From the NCBI GenBank assembly GCA_041740975.1, contig JBGSKV010000088.1, positions 62,001-126,000 of the forward strand: DNA of 64,000 nt, written 5' to 3'. The DNA comes from JBGSKV01 sp041740975. Lineage in GTDB: Bacteria > Bdellovibrionota_B > Oligoflexia > Oligoflexales > JALZUQ01. Positions 1 through 8,458 of the stretch are shown one piece after another (the first letter of the stretch is position 1; each line of letters opens with the position of its first letter). The translations under genes and the position numbers were made by a program. The notes beneath the pieces are model-generated. The model saw nothing but the letters and a program-made list of their open reading frames with translations, had not been told where the DNA came from and ran no database searches.

Positions 1-2195
1 TCTTTTAACCTACCAAGTGCAATAAAAATCTTTGAAATTCTAAATTTTGCAAAATGCACATGACCAGGAAAAAGCGTCACCGTCTCATCATGTCCATCGT
101 AAGACACTAACGAAGATTTTGATGCAGGAGCAACCCTTACATTATGGGCTTGATATGGCGCTAACAAGAACGCGACTGATCCCGTGCCTTTGACAGACTT
201 CGTTCCCTGGCCATCAATAAAAATAATTGTCTCAGCTTTTTCATCGAAATTTTCAAGCTGCACGACGAGAGTACTTTCGCCAAGATCCGAAGGTCCGGTT
301 GCAAACTCACCCTTGTTATTGATGATTAGTGACGTCCCCAAACTCAACCTTCGGCCCGAAGTGGTCGTGAATGGCGTCTTATAAATACTTGTTCCAATTC
401 CAAAGTCACCCCACCGTGTGCCATATTCGTATTCGCCAAAAAATCCATCGGAATAATTCTCGCTATCTGACCAGTCCAGCTGATGATTGACCGCAATTCG
501 GCTGCCTAGTCCAGATCGCGAATGCATGTCTTGATAAGAAAGGCCATTGCGAACGGATGTTTTTTGTTCGAAGTCGCCAAAACGTTCGACGGCCGAGTTG
601 GTCAATGAGAAAGGGCCCCGCCTCGTCTGCCAACTGAGGCCAATAAAATAGACTTCGTCTTTTATATCTTTTTGCACTCCCACTTCCGCATAGAGAGTGT
701 CCTGACTATTCTCAATCAAACTGACTCGAGACCAAAGGGCATTCATTTTCTGAATGTTTTTTTGTTCTTCCTTAACCGTTATGTGCTGATACCGAACGTC
801 AAACCAATCAAAACTCTTGGAAGCGACGAGGGACAGTCGTTCGCGATTCACCAGTTTCGTATCACGCATAAAGGGCAATGGCTCTGTCGGATCAACCACT
901 GTGTCGATGGGATACACTCGTTCTTGTTCAGTGGAGATAAGATTGGACCTTTCAAAATCAGCACTCAAATTCAAGCCTAGAAAGGTGCCGGAGAGACCTA
1001 TGTTTAGACCCAATGAGCTGCTCTCACCCCAAGAGGTAGAGGCAAGAAGTAGTGTCTCTCGGTAAAAACCCGTAAACCCAAAAATATAAGTTTGGTCGTG
1101 CTGGTTTCCATAACTCGCAAACGTAAGGTCAGACACTTCATTCAAGCGCGTTCGGTACTGCAGTTGATAGTGATACTTGTCTTCGATTTTGTAGTGCGTT
1201 CGATTTCTTCCGATATCCAAACTGAGCTGAGGATTGCCACGAGGGACTAAATATCCAGACTTTGCATAGTATACGCGCTTCGTGCCATCAAGCCCGCCTA
1301 CCCCCTCTATCACAACATCGACAAAGTAACTGCCTTGCGGAAATCGACTTGTGTCCACTTCCTGCTTACCTTGCGAAAGAATTTGTGAGTCGATCAACTG
1401 ACCTTCTTTGAAAAAATTTACACGTGAACGAATGGGCACATAAAGCTCAAAGCGGCTACCACGCATGTCATTTGAGTCAGAAAGTAGTAATTGTTCTGTT
1501 GCAATGGAAAAGCCAAGAATTTTTTGAGAGGGTGCTAGTAGTGCCGACGATGTTTCTAAATACCCGACAGATGAAACAATATCCTTTCGAACATAATTTA
1601 ATTTAGCAAAATCAAGCTCTCGATAGACCTCGTCCTGGCTATGTTGCTGAGACTCTCTGTATAACAACGAAAAGTCACCGATGCCATAAGACGAGCTCAG
1701 ATTGTAACTGTAAACTTCCTCCCCTAAAGCATCTTGTGAAATAATGATCCGGGGCGAAATCTTGAATGCACCGACGTGATTCGATTGAACAATGTAGCTC
1801 GTGACGGAAGTGGATTTATTCTTAAAGAATTTTTCATTCAATAAAACACGCACTTGAAAGCTATTCACATCGATTTGCAGACTTCCCACATTTGGCAAAG
1901 TCCGTTCTTTGGCAATCACTCCACTAAAGAGTGGTATCAGTTCAGGTACCATTTGTGCGAAATCTACCTGTAAGAGTGAGACCACTTCATTGGGGTCCTC
2001 AAACTGGAGATCGCCTTGACTACTGTACTTAGCAGTCGCGATACCTTTATTATTTTCACCTAGATAAATATCGAAAGCGGTAAACTCATTCAGCTCCTGG
2101 GCTGAGACGTTAGTATACCCAGACAAGACGCCCGTACTACTCAGTAAACTTGCGAGTACCAGTCGGCTGATCGATTGTGAAAAAATCCTTATCAC
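1..2195 (-). CDS. Outer-membrane fimbrial usher (C-terminus beyond window)
   Basis: This reading frame runs off the left edge, so only about 731 N-terminal residues are visible and the C-terminal domains are missing. The likely start is a GTG at 2195 that overlaps the chaperone gene by 59 bp. It opens a signal peptide (hydrophobic LVLASLLSSTGVLSGY, Ala-Gln cleavage region) before the mature ELNEFTAFDIYLGENN. The middle has the usher-like stretch FPQGSYFVDVVIEGVGG, followed by many alternating beta-strand segments rich in Tyr, Gly and Ser, as in an outer-membrane barrel. Ushers of the chaperone-usher pathway translocate and polymerise pilin subunits. The position directly after a chaperone and four subunit genes supports this role strongly. 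The subclass is uncertain: the arrangement fits an archaic or CS1/TcfC-like system rather than a Pap-like one. No frameshift was seen. Confidence 0.82.
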   Translation of the reverse strand, partial: MIRIFSQSISRLVLASLLSSTGVLSGYTNVSAQELNEFTAFDIYLGENNKGIATAKYSSQGDLQFEDPNEVVSLLQVDFAQMVPELIPLFSGVIAKERTLPNVGSLQIDVNSFQVRVLLNEKFFKNKSTSVTSYIVQSNHVGAFKISPRIIISQDALGEEVYSYNLSSSYGIGDFSLLYRESQQHSQDEVYRELDFAKLNYVRKDIVSSVGYLETSSALLAPSQKILGFSIATEQLLLSDSNDMRGSRFELYVPIRSRVNFFKEGQLIDSQILSQGKQEVDTSRFPQGSYFVDVVIEGVGGLDGTKRVYYAKSGYLVPRGNPQLSLDIGRNRTHYKIEDKYHYQLQYRTRLNEVSDLTFASYGNQHDQTYIFGFTGFYRETLLLASTSWGESSSLGLNIGLSGTFLGLNLSADFERSNLISTEQERVYPIDTVVDPTEPLPFMRDTKLVNRERLSLVASKSFDWFDVRYQHITVKEEQKNIQKMNALWSRVSLIENSQDTLYAEVGVQKDIKDEVYFIGLSWQTRRGPFSLTNSAVERFGDFEQKTSVRNGLSYQDMHSRSGLGSRIAVNHQLDWSDSENYSDGFFGEYEYGTRWGDFGIGTSIYKTPFTTTSGRRLSLGTSLIINNKGEFATGPSDLGESTLVVQLENFDEKAETIIFIDGQGTKSVKGTGSVAFLLAPYQAHNVRVAPASKSSLVSYDGHDETVTLFPGHVHFAKFRISKIFIALGRLK

Positions 2196-2880
2196 CGTTG
2201 AACGTATCCCTTTGTATTTTGATCGCGCCTTTTCCTGCAGGTGCCTTGAAGTTCTTGCCAGCGTAAATTCGCCCGCCTATCTTGGATTTCTCGCAGGTTG
2301 CATCTTTGACATCACATGCGGTCAAAACAAGGTTGACGTTGCCCGTATTCCTGATGATGTAATCACTTCCCACCTTAGACCAACTGATTTCCTGTTTCGT
2401 TCCGAATGGTGGAGCGAAGACCAGGATTCCGGAGCCCAGTAGTACTGTTAGGTTAATGGATTTTTTACCATCTTCCACTTTTTGGTTTGCTGAACCTCCG
2501 GTACTGGAAGTGGGCCGGAAAATAACTCTGTAAACCTCTTCCGTATGTATCACTTTGCTCTTAAGCAGGAGCCGAACAACTCGTTTTTCCTTTGGCTTCA
2601 TCACAAACTTTTTGGGAGAAACGATGACACTTGAGTTCTTGTCCAACTTTTCTGGTTTGTCGCCGGGATTGAGGACTTTCACAGATTCGGTTTCGACTTC
2701 CACTGTCCTATCTGTATAGATGTTTTGAACTTGAACATTTAGCACAGGCGCCGCACCAGCCTCGAATCGATAGAAAAAATCATCCGGCATGACTTGAGCG
2801 TAGGAGATGTTGGCCTGCATCCAAAGTCCCCAGAAAATAAATATAGAAATCATCAGCTTTAGAAGACTATGCAAAGTCAT
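2137..2880 (-). CDS. Periplasmic fimbrial chaperone (PapD-like)
   Basis: A secreted protein of 247 residues with a signal peptide (LLKLMISIFIFWGLWMQANISYA). The mature part has the two-domain immunoglobulin-like layout of pilus chaperones. It includes a conserved basic strand (FVMKPKEKRVVRLLLK) of the type that pairs with subunits by donor-strand complementation, and a later SINLTVLLGSGILVFAPP segment. These chaperones keep pilins unpolymerised in the periplasm and hand them to the usher. A GGAGGAG ribosome site lies directly upstream, favouring the ATG at 2880 over the GTG at 2883. The gene starts 11 nt after the preceding subunit and overlaps the usher, so these genes are almost certainly one transcript. 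Confidence 0.85.
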   Translation of the reverse strand: MTLHSLLKLMISIFIFWGLWMQANISYAQVMPDDFFYRFEAGAAPVLNVQVQNIYTDRTVEVETESVKVLNPGDKPEKLDKNSSVIVSPKKFVMKPKEKRVVRLLLKSKVIHTEEVYRVIFRPTSSTGGSANQKVEDGKKSINLTVLLGSGILVFAPPFGTKQEISWSKVGSDYIIRNTGNVNLVLTACDVKDATCEKSKIGGRIYAGKNFKAPAGKGAIKIQRDTFNGDKDFFTIDQPTGTRKFTE

Positions 2881-2891
2881 CACTCCTCCGG

Positions 2892-3347
2892 TTAGGGTTG
2901 CAGTAAAACGGTTAATAGACCTGTATAAGTAGCCGCTTCTGCGGCCGATAAATTAGCATTGGTAAATGTCACACGCATCTGCGCATTCGTTCCGCCGCCA
3001 CAATTTGTGGATGTCGTATTTGCATTATTTCGGGCTCGAGCTACACCCGTCGTTAGATTAGCGAAAGCTCCGCTTGATCCGGCGAAAGCCACGGCAAAAT
3101 TGATAAAGAGCGCACCGCTCGTGACTCGAAACGCCCCTCCAGGACCAGAGCCTGTAACGGTTACACTGTAAGCGGTACCTGCGGAATTATAAATACATAT
3201 AGGATCTGCTAAGACTAAGTTTCCTGATCCCGGCCATGCCGGCATATTAAAGTCGTTCATGTTGCTGATGCGAACAGGCGCGGGACTGGATGTCGAAGCC
3301 AGCAGCGAAACTAAAATTCCTAAATATTTCAATCTATTCATGTTCAT
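2892..3347 (-). CDS. Minor fimbrial subunit or tip adhesin
   Basis: A 151-residue secreted protein with a short signal peptide. It shares the compositional style of the three upstream pilins (Ser/Thr/Asn/Gly/Ala-rich, YSVTVTGSGPGGAFRVTSG core, C-terminal AATYTGLLTVLLQP strand) but is shorter and has two cysteines (ICIYN and TNCGGG) that could form a disulfide. It lacks the AASDG N-terminus seen in the pilins. Last in the row of subunits and next to the chaperone, it may be a tip or anchor subunit; that role is inferred from position only. It begins 7 nt after the preceding pilin stop and 8 nt before the chaperone. Confidence 0.7.
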   Translation of the reverse strand: MNMNRLKYLGILVSLLASTSSPAPVRISNMNDFNMPAWPGSGNLVLADPICIYNSAGTAYSVTVTGSGPGGAFRVTSGALFINFAVAFAGSSGAFANLTTGVARARNNANTTSTNCGGGTNAQMRVTFTNANLSAAEAATYTGLLTVLLQP

Positions 3348-3353
3348 ACTTTC

Positions 3354-3911
3354 TCACTCTGGCGCAAATACAAGAGTTATGATTCCCGTATAAGCGCCCG
3401 AATCGACTGACTGCAAATCGGCTTGTAAAATTTCAATACTGAGATTGGCATTATTCGTATTCGACGATAGTGGCTTTGACGCATTCGCTTGAGCCGTGAG
3501 TGGAACTGTTGCTGTTAGCGCAATACGACCCACAATCCCCGTGGCGTCATTAAAATAGGCATTATATGCCAAAGGAGTCGTCCCGTTGGTAATGGTAAAG
3601 GCGCTGCCCGTTCCGCTACCCGATGCCGTGACGCGGTAAGTTCTGGTAGCAGTGCCGTAATTTGTAGAAATTCGCAAATTGTCGTTGCGATTCAAATTAC
3701 CATTGCCGTTATAATTTCCCATTGGAAAATTGGCGAAACTTCTAGCCCTAATCATTTTGGGAATAGTCATGAGCACGGACGCCGTACCGGTCGAGGTGGC
3801 GCCAACGACGCCATCGGAAGCCGCAAAGATCAATGTCGGCAGCCCATAGAGAGTGACTGCAAGGTAAATCTTGAAAATCAATAGCGCTCCATGTTTAACG
3901 ACGGCTATCAA
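3354..3911 (-). CDS. Fimbrial pilin paralogue 3
   Basis: About 185 residues with an N-terminal hydrophobic signal ending in IFAASDG. The mature protein is closely related to the two upstream pilins, sharing VVGATSTGTA, RARSFANFPMGNYNG, NLRISTNYG, FTITNG, YNAYFNDATGIVGR and the C-terminal GAYTGIITLVF strand. This architecture fits a spore-coat-U/archaic chaperone-usher pilin: a Greek-key domain whose N-terminal strand complements the next subunit. The start is uncertain, because only a TTG gives a full signal peptide. Spacing to the next gene is 6 nt, so it is co-transcribed with the subunit, chaperone and usher. Confidence 0.75.
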   Translation of the reverse strand: MIAVVKHGALLIFKIYLAVTLYGLPTLIFAASDGVVGATSTGTASVLMTIPKMIRARSFANFPMGNYNGNGNLNRNDNLRISTNYGTATRTYRVTASGSGTGSAFTITNGTTPLAYNAYFNDATGIVGRIALTATVPLTAQANASKPLSSNTNNANLSIEILQADLQSVDSGAYTGIITLVFAPE

Positions 3912-4011
3912 AGCAGCGCGAAAAAGTTTTTGCGATCATGCGTTAGAATTTTGACGCTTAGATAAAAGGATAGCGCAAACAGGAGAGTTGATCAAATTGT
4001 CATGTGAGTAT

Positions 4012-4539
4012 TTATTCTGGTGTAAAAACCATTGTCAATGTTCCCGAAAACACGCCAGCATCAACTGTTTGCAGGTTTGCGGCAAGGATTTCAATACTTA
4101 GGTTCGCATTGGCGGTTGCCGTGGCAAGTGGTTTTGCGGCACCAGCCTGAGCTGTTAACGGAACGGTGGTCACTAAGGCGACTCGACCAGCAATGCCTGT
4201 GGCATCGTTATAGTAGGGGTTATAGGCAAGGACCGACACGCCATCGGTAATTGTAAAGGCGCTGGCCGTACCACTTCCCGTTGCCGTCACACGGTAGGTT
4301 CGGGCAGCCGTTCCATAGTTTGTGGATATATTCAGATCATCGTTCATGTTCAAATCACCAACACCCGTATAGGATCCGAACGCAAAGTCAGCAAAGCTGC
4401 GGGCCCGAATCAGTTTGGGAATCGTGACCGTGATGACCGAGGTGCCTGTCGAAGTTGTGCCTATGGCGCCATCAGAAGCGGCCGTTGCGTTATTTGCCAA
4501 GAAAAGCAATGCGAAAATGAAAATCAACCTAGCTGCCAT
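4012..4539 (-). CDS. Fimbrial pilin paralogue 2
   Basis: A 175-residue secreted pilin. The ATG at 4539 has a GGAG site 6 nt upstream and opens a clear signal peptide (LIFIFALLFLANNATA). The mature sequence is nearly colinear with paralogues 1 and 3: AASDGAIGTTSTG, LIRARSFADFAFGSYTG, DDLNISTNYG, YNPYYNDATGIAGR, GVFSGTLTMVFTPE. No cysteines are present, so the subunit would be disulfide-free, unlike classical Pap pilins. It is the second of three tandem pilin genes, separated by 100 nt from paralogue 3. Confidence 0.78.
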   Translation of the reverse strand: MAARLIFIFALLFLANNATAASDGAIGTTSTGTSVITVTIPKLIRARSFADFAFGSYTGVGDLNMNDDLNISTNYGTAARTYRVTATGSGTASAFTITDGVSVLAYNPYYNDATGIAGRVALVTTVPLTAQAGAAKPLATATANANLSIEILAANLQTVDAGVFSGTLTMVFTPE

Positions 4540-4667
4540 GACGGTCTCCAAAGCTTTGTCATAAAAATTGCGAGATGAGTTCGTTGACGTTCTGTCGGCA
4601 AGATTTCAAGAATGAAAAGAAGATAATGCGGGAAGGCCTTTGGTAAAAATCAAATGCGGAAAAATGA

Positions 4668-4702
4668 AATGCGGCCAACCTCCGAAAAGATTAGCCGCAT
4701 TT
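4668..4702 (-). terminator. Hairpin after first pilin gene (possible attenuator)
   Basis: On the minus strand, just downstream of the first pilin stop, a perfect 9-bp stem (AAATGCGGC / GCCGCATTT) encloses an 18-nt loop and is followed by CATTTTTCC. It resembles a weak intrinsic terminator. A partial terminator after the first pilin would raise major pilin levels over the downstream genes, a common arrangement in fimbrial operons. Function is inferred. Confidence 0.5.
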
Positions 4703-4731
4703 TAGAAAATTTGTTTTTTATTACAAGCCAA

Positions 4732-5253
4732 TTATTCTGGTGTGAAAACCAAAGTAATTGTTCCAGTGTAGACACCAGCGCCTACAGCTTGAAGTGCGGC
4801 TTCCAATACTTCAACGCTAAGGTTGGCGTTCAAAGTCGCGTCAGCCAATGTATCCGCAGCGCCGCCCTGACCCGTCAGTGGCACACCGTTTGCTAGCGCA
4901 GCGCGACCAACGATGCCAGTGGCATCATTAAAATACGCGTTGTACGCAATAAGCTCTGAACCGTCAGTCAATGTGAATGCGCCACCGGCTCCTGAGCCAG
5001 ATGCTGTTAACTCATAGTCACCCGGTGAGTAGTTGGTTGAAATGTTTAGGTCATCGTTGCCATTCAAATCACCAAGACCAGAATAAGAACCAAGAGAGAA
5101 GTCAGCGAAACTTCTAGCAAGGATCAATTGTGGCAAAGTCAAAGAAATGTCAGATGAACCTGTTGAAGTCACACCGATAACACCGTCTGATGCACCAAAT
5201 ACCGCGCTTGACATGATCAATCCCAATCCAGCTGCCAATAAACGAATTTTCAT
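4732..5253 (-). CDS. Major fimbrial pilin (paralogue 1)
   Basis: A 173-residue secreted protein with signal peptide KIRLLAAGLGLIMSSAVFG and a strong GGGAG ribosome site. It is the first gene of the fimbrial cluster and is followed by a hairpin, so it is probably the most abundant subunit. Features shared with paralogues 2 and 3 are ASDGVIGVTSTGSSD at the mature N-terminus, LARSFADFSLGSYSG, DDLNISTNY, YNAYFNDATGIVGR and GVYTGTITLVFTPE at the end. The mature part is acidic, with no cysteine. By family analogy it would be polymerised on the cell surface by the usher at the left end. The natural function (adhesion, biofilm or prey contact) cannot be read from the sequence. Confidence 0.78.
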   Translation of the reverse strand: MKIRLLAAGLGLIMSSAVFGASDGVIGVTSTGSSDISLTLPQLILARSFADFSLGSYSGLGDLNGNDDLNISTNYSPGDYELTASGSGAGGAFTLTDGSELIAYNAYFNDATGIVGRAALANGVPLTGQGGAADTLADATLNANLSVEVLEAALQAVGAGVYTGTITLVFTPE

Positions 5254-5571
5254 AGCTACGATCTCCCAAAAAAATCAAAAGACAATTTGTCAACATGACT
5301 AAATCAACCTATGGAATTTGAATCGGTGGGATTTCGAATCACTTTAAGCCTTTCCTCAAGAATTTTTTTATAGTAATTAAAATAGGAACTTGCACAGATT
5401 TTTCAACCCTAGCTCGCTATACTTTATTGAGTTTTTAACCATCCTTACTCTTTGACCAATCGATTTCGCGACCTAAATATCCAAAAATAGTAAGATTTTC
5501 GTTAAAGCCCTCCTAAAGCCACCGATAAGTCTTTGGAAAGACTGACTGCGATCTCATCTCGCGTGGGTAGA
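5254..5571. promoter_or_regulatory. Divergent intergenic region, pilin / OmpA-like gene
   Basis: This AT-rich stretch of 318 bp separates the minus-strand pilin cluster from the plus-strand OmpA-like gene and must hold both promoters. For the plus strand a TATACT box is visible at about 5420, with no good -35. For the minus strand a TTGAAA followed about 18 nt later by TTTTAA is possible. No open frame or repeat was seen. Confidence 0.4.
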
Positions 5572-7008
5572 ATGAACTTTTCTTATTTAAAAAAATCATT
5601 TGAGTTGGCAACTGCTCTCGTGGCTCTTTGCTATGTTCCGCAAAGCTTAGCGCAATCAATGTCGAATCAATTGTTTCTGCCAAACTATTTTGATGGACCG
5701 CATCTTTCCATCGTTCCGGCCAATCCTCTTAAAGAAAAAGAATTGCGCCTCGGGCTATTTATAGATCGCGCGACAAACTCAGGTGTTCGCCAAATTCAAC
5801 CCAATGAACCGAAAGACTTTCAGAGAAAACTTTCCAATCGACTTGACGAGACCTTAAATGGAACATTGTTTTCGTCCCTTGGTTTGACAAGCCGCTTCAG
5901 CATGGCTGCCTCTGCTTCTGTTATTTTAAACTCTGAGTACGACCGCGAAAACGAAGTGATCTTCGCAAAAAAAACTGGCCTCTACGATCTCGCACTGCAT
6001 TCACATTTAAGCCTCGTAAATGGCACCACTATGCAAGCTGGCCTGCAAACCACCGTTGGTTATGACCTATCTATAGACAACCCTTTTGTCGGCGACGCCG
6101 TCCCACTTTATATTGACAACAAAATCTTATTTTCAAGTGCCCTCCCATTCTTTAATTTTGCTTTCAATGCAGGTGTTCAGTACAGCCCTGCCCGATCGAC
6201 CGAAAGCGCTTACCCTGGTCTTGACCCTTACGGATGGATTGGTTCTTGGTCGACTGGTATTGCCATCGGACACGATACTGCCAAAATCTTAGTGGAATAT
6301 TATGGTCAAACTCCACTGGGATCGTATGGCAATCCCACAGCCGGCATGCGTGTATCACATGAAACTTTTTTTGGCGTACGTCTTCATATGGGTTCTTACG
6401 ATTTATATTTCGGTGAGGCATCTGAACTGCGCCACGGCATCGGTACTGCGGACCTTAGGCTTATTGCTGGGCTTAGTTATCGTTTAAGCCTACCAAAAAC
6501 ATATCATTCAAAACCAGCGCGACAACCTGCTCCTGTTGCAGCAAAACCCATGCCTAAGTCAACTCCAAAAGTCGCTGCGACCGCGCCGAAACTCGTTCCC
6601 GTAGCGCAAATCAATCCACCAAAGCATAGTGAGCACACGGAAACTCTAGTCCTTTACGACATAAAATTTGCAACCAACGCCGCCAATATCATTCTCGATA
6701 AACAAACCACGATGGTTTTAAACGATGTCACCGATTTACTGCGACGTCGGAAGCCATCGCTGATTTATATTTACGGTCACACAGATGATATTGGCGACTA
6801 TAAAGTCAATGACGAACTTAGCCTGAAGCGCGCGAACTCGGTACGAGATCACTTGATAGCCCGCGGATTTGACAGTCGCTTCTTCCGCACGTATGGGTAC
6901 GGTGAACGCATGCCACTCTACAAAAACACCGACGAATATTCTCGCAAAAGAAACCGTCGCGTCGAACTTAAAATTGTTTCCACAGTCGTCAAAAGCTATG
7001 GCCACTGA
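5572..7008 (+). CDS. OmpA-family outer-membrane protein with peptidoglycan-binding domain
   Basis: About 478 residues from the ATG at 5572; a longer TTG reading adds 13 residues before the signal peptide and is less likely. A signal peptide (LATALVALCYVPQSLAQS) leads into a beta-rich region of about 280 residues that looks like a membrane barrel. A Pro/Ala/Lys-rich linker (roughly residues 310-350) follows, then a C-terminal OmpA domain (about 360-475). This domain carries the typical elements: YDIKFATNAANIILD, IYIYGHTDDIGDYKVND, LSLKRANSVRDHLI, TYGYGERMPLY and RKRNRRVELKI. These bind the diaminopimelate peptide of peptidoglycan and tether the outer membrane to the wall. The next gene starts inside its last codons. 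Confidence 0.85.
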   Translation: MNFSYLKKSFELATALVALCYVPQSLAQSMSNQLFLPNYFDGPHLSIVPANPLKEKELRLGLFIDRATNSGVRQIQPNEPKDFQRKLSNRLDETLNGTLFSSLGLTSRFSMAASASVILNSEYDRENEVIFAKKTGLYDLALHSHLSLVNGTTMQAGLQTTVGYDLSIDNPFVGDAVPLYIDNKILFSSALPFFNFAFNAGVQYSPARSTESAYPGLDPYGWIGSWSTGIAIGHDTAKILVEYYGQTPLGSYGNPTAGMRVSHETFFGVRLHMGSYDLYFGEASELRHGIGTADLRLIAGLSYRLSLPKTYHSKPARQPAPVAAKPMPKSTPKVAATAPKLVPVAQINPPKHSEHTETLVLYDIKFATNAANIILDKQTTMVLNDVTDLLRRRKPSLIYIYGHTDDIGDYKVNDELSLKRANSVRDHLIARGFDSRFFRTYGYGERMPLYKNTDEYSRKRNRRVELKIVSTVVKSYGH

Positions 7009-7339
7009 ACCCCGAACGTCAACAGCATTAGTTGATAAAATCGAAGCCTTTCACAATAAAATCTCAGATATTAATTTTATATGGCTGCCATTTTTATTTT
7101 TGAAGCCAAAACCTCAGCAGCAGATAGGTTTCAAAAGAATTATGGCCATGACCGTGTGCTTTGCGGCTTACTTTTATTTGGCTTTTATAGCCAAGAAACT
7201 AATTTTTCATGATACATTTGAGTTAACAAATATTTTGTCAGATCTTCTGCTATTTAATTTAGGATTTTTAATATGGTTTTCTTTCGTCACCAGTTACTTC
7301 TGGAATCGTCGCGCACGTCGGCTCTCATTTTCAAACTAG
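6998..7339 (+). CDS. Small inner-membrane protein, unknown function
   Basis: A 113-residue protein starting at the ATG at 6998, which overlaps the OmpA-like stop codon by 11 nt (translational coupling). Two hydrophobic helices are predicted by eye: MAMTVCFAAYFYLAFIA and LLLFNLGFLIWFSFVTSYF. The N-terminal 45 residues are polar and a short basic tail (WNRRARRLSF) follows the second helix. No family is recognised. Its tight linkage suggests a role with the OmpA-like protein or the secreted protein downstream, but this is inference. Confidence 0.6.
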   Translation: MATEPRTSTALVDKIEAFHNKISDINFIWLPFLFLKPKPQQQIGFKRIMAMTVCFAAYFYLAFIAKKLIFHDTFELTNILSDLLLFNLGFLIWFSFVTSYFWNRRARRLSFSN

Positions 7340-8013
7340 TTCTCGCACTTAGCATTTTACCTACATTCGCTGCAGCTCAATCTAAACCAGAGACAGTCAC
7401 ATATAAAGCAGTAGCCACAAATGACAAAGGCAAACTCGCTTACAATGAGCAGCATCTTGTCACATTTGAAAACGGCAAGATTCAGAAGTCGCACACGGAT
7501 TACATCGGTGCAAATGGTAAAGTCATCGCTACTCTAATCTCAGATTATAGTAAGGGCGTCGCCTTGCCTGTATATGAGTTTCATGACCTGCGAAGCGGAC
7601 ACCGGGAAGGCATACGGTTTCAGGATGGAGGCTTTTTAGTTTATTTTTCGGAGCCTAAAAAAGCGGAGAAGTCCGCCCCCATCAAAGAAACCAAAGACGT
7701 CTTTGCAGGGCAAGGCTGGAACTACTACTTAGTCGATCACTTAGCCGATATTGAAAAGCAGGATTTGCAGTTAAAGTTGATTTTACCGAGTGAGCTGGAT
7801 TCTTACACCTTTAAAGTGAGCAAAATCAAATCCAATAACGAGATTATCGAAGCCAGACTTGGTCTTAATAATTGGTTGCTGCGCTTGATAGCGCCTAATT
7901 TACGCTTGGTTTACAATAAAGCTCAAAAACGACTCATGGAATACGAGGGTGTATCCAATGTTGTCGACGACGATGGCAAGAAACAAACCGTTACCATTCG
8001 TTACACATACTAG
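7273..8013 (+). CDS. Secreted protein of unknown function
   Basis: A 246-residue protein whose start overlaps the previous gene by 67 bp. A basic stretch and a hydrophobic segment (ALIFKLVLALSILPTFAAAQ) form a signal peptide. The mature protein is predicted to be rich in beta strands, with no recognised domain or catalytic motif. It is probably periplasmic. Its final 34 codons are duplicated near 13.8 kb as part of the direct repeat that brackets the accessory island. The gene itself is intact, and a terminator hairpin follows at 8034-8059. Confidence 0.65.
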   Translation: MVFFRHQLLLESSRTSALIFKLVLALSILPTFAAAQSKPETVTYKAVATNDKGKLAYNEQHLVTFENGKIQKSHTDYIGANGKVIATLISDYSKGVALPVYEFHDLRSGHREGIRFQDGGFLVYFSEPKKAEKSAPIKETKDVFAGQGWNYYLVDHLADIEKQDLQLKLILPSELDSYTFKVSKIKSNNEIIEARLGLNNWLLRLIAPNLRLVYNKAQKRLMEYEGVSNVVDDDGKKQTVTIRYTY

Positions 8014-8014
8014 T

Positions 8015-8128
8015 TCAGAGTTTCAAATATCGAGAAGCCAAGTCATCAATCTTGGCTTCCCAAACTTTTTTTTCACCTTTACTTAAGAAGGAAGAGCGAA
8101 AAGAATTTTTTGCAATTGTCGCCATGTC
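8015..8128 (-). pseudogene. Adenine deaminase 3' fragment (repeat copy)
   Basis: Read on the minus strand this is the C-terminal tail of the deaminase, from DMATIAKNSF to SRYLKL and the same TGA stop. It differs from the intact gene at 13882 by three residues (E to K twice, T to D). There is no upstream coding region, because the accessory island replaces it. It is therefore a non-functional remnant and marks the left boundary of the inserted block. Confidence 0.85.
8034..8067 (+). terminator. Intrinsic terminator after the 7273 gene
   Basis: A perfect 9-bp stem GAAGCCAAG / CTTGGCTTC with an 8-nt loop is followed by CCAAAC and a run of eight T. In the original arrangement it lay within the 3' codons of the convergent deaminase gene, so coding and terminator functions overlap. 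The second repeat copy keeps the stem but interrupts the T-run. Confidence 0.7.
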
Positions 8129-8345
8129 TTGACATATACGGAAGGGTTGGTGGAGAGCCTCCTACGCATTTATGCAGAGAATGCCAAATTCCGGGTACTC
8201 TCATTTATTGCTATGATTCCTCGCCTATGGCCAGGAATGCAGCTGTCATGGTTGCCAGGAACTCACATCACTTCTCTAGCGCTTCACAAAAAGTCATTTT
8301 GCAATTTGATATTTAGGTCTCTGGAGAAGCTGCTGCCATAATCAA

Positions 8346-8398
8346 GGGACACCCGACTGGACCTGAACTTTGTCAGCTTGGGTCCAGTCGGGTGTCCC
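8346..8398. repeat. Perfect 18-bp inverted repeat (REP/MITE-like)
   Basis: The arms GGGACACCCGACTGGACC and GGTCCAGTCGGGTGTCCC are exact complements around a 17-nt centre. With its outer bases the right arm reads CGGGGACACC on the minus strand. The same CGGGGACAC core begins the arms of the large inverted repeat at 53003-53142. It could be a REP-type element. There is no T-run, so a terminator is less likely. Confidence 0.7.
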
Positions 8399-8458
8399 CG
8401 GAATTCCCATAAGCGGCAGTCATTATCGTAGATAGTGCATAGAGAAAAGGTACAGAAA

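Larger units (their letters stand above)
7911..8128. repeat. 218-bp direct repeat, left copy
   Basis: This copy matches 13778-13995 without gaps and with about 10 mismatches counted by eye. It contains the last 34 codons of the secreted-protein gene and, on the other strand, the last 38 codons of the adenine deaminase gene. The two copies bracket 5649 bp of unrelated DNA. Confidence 0.92.

Noticed and set aside
8110..8341. Two short plus-strand open frames at the left island border
   Set aside because: They start in the repeat copy, overlap each other in different frames and have no motif.
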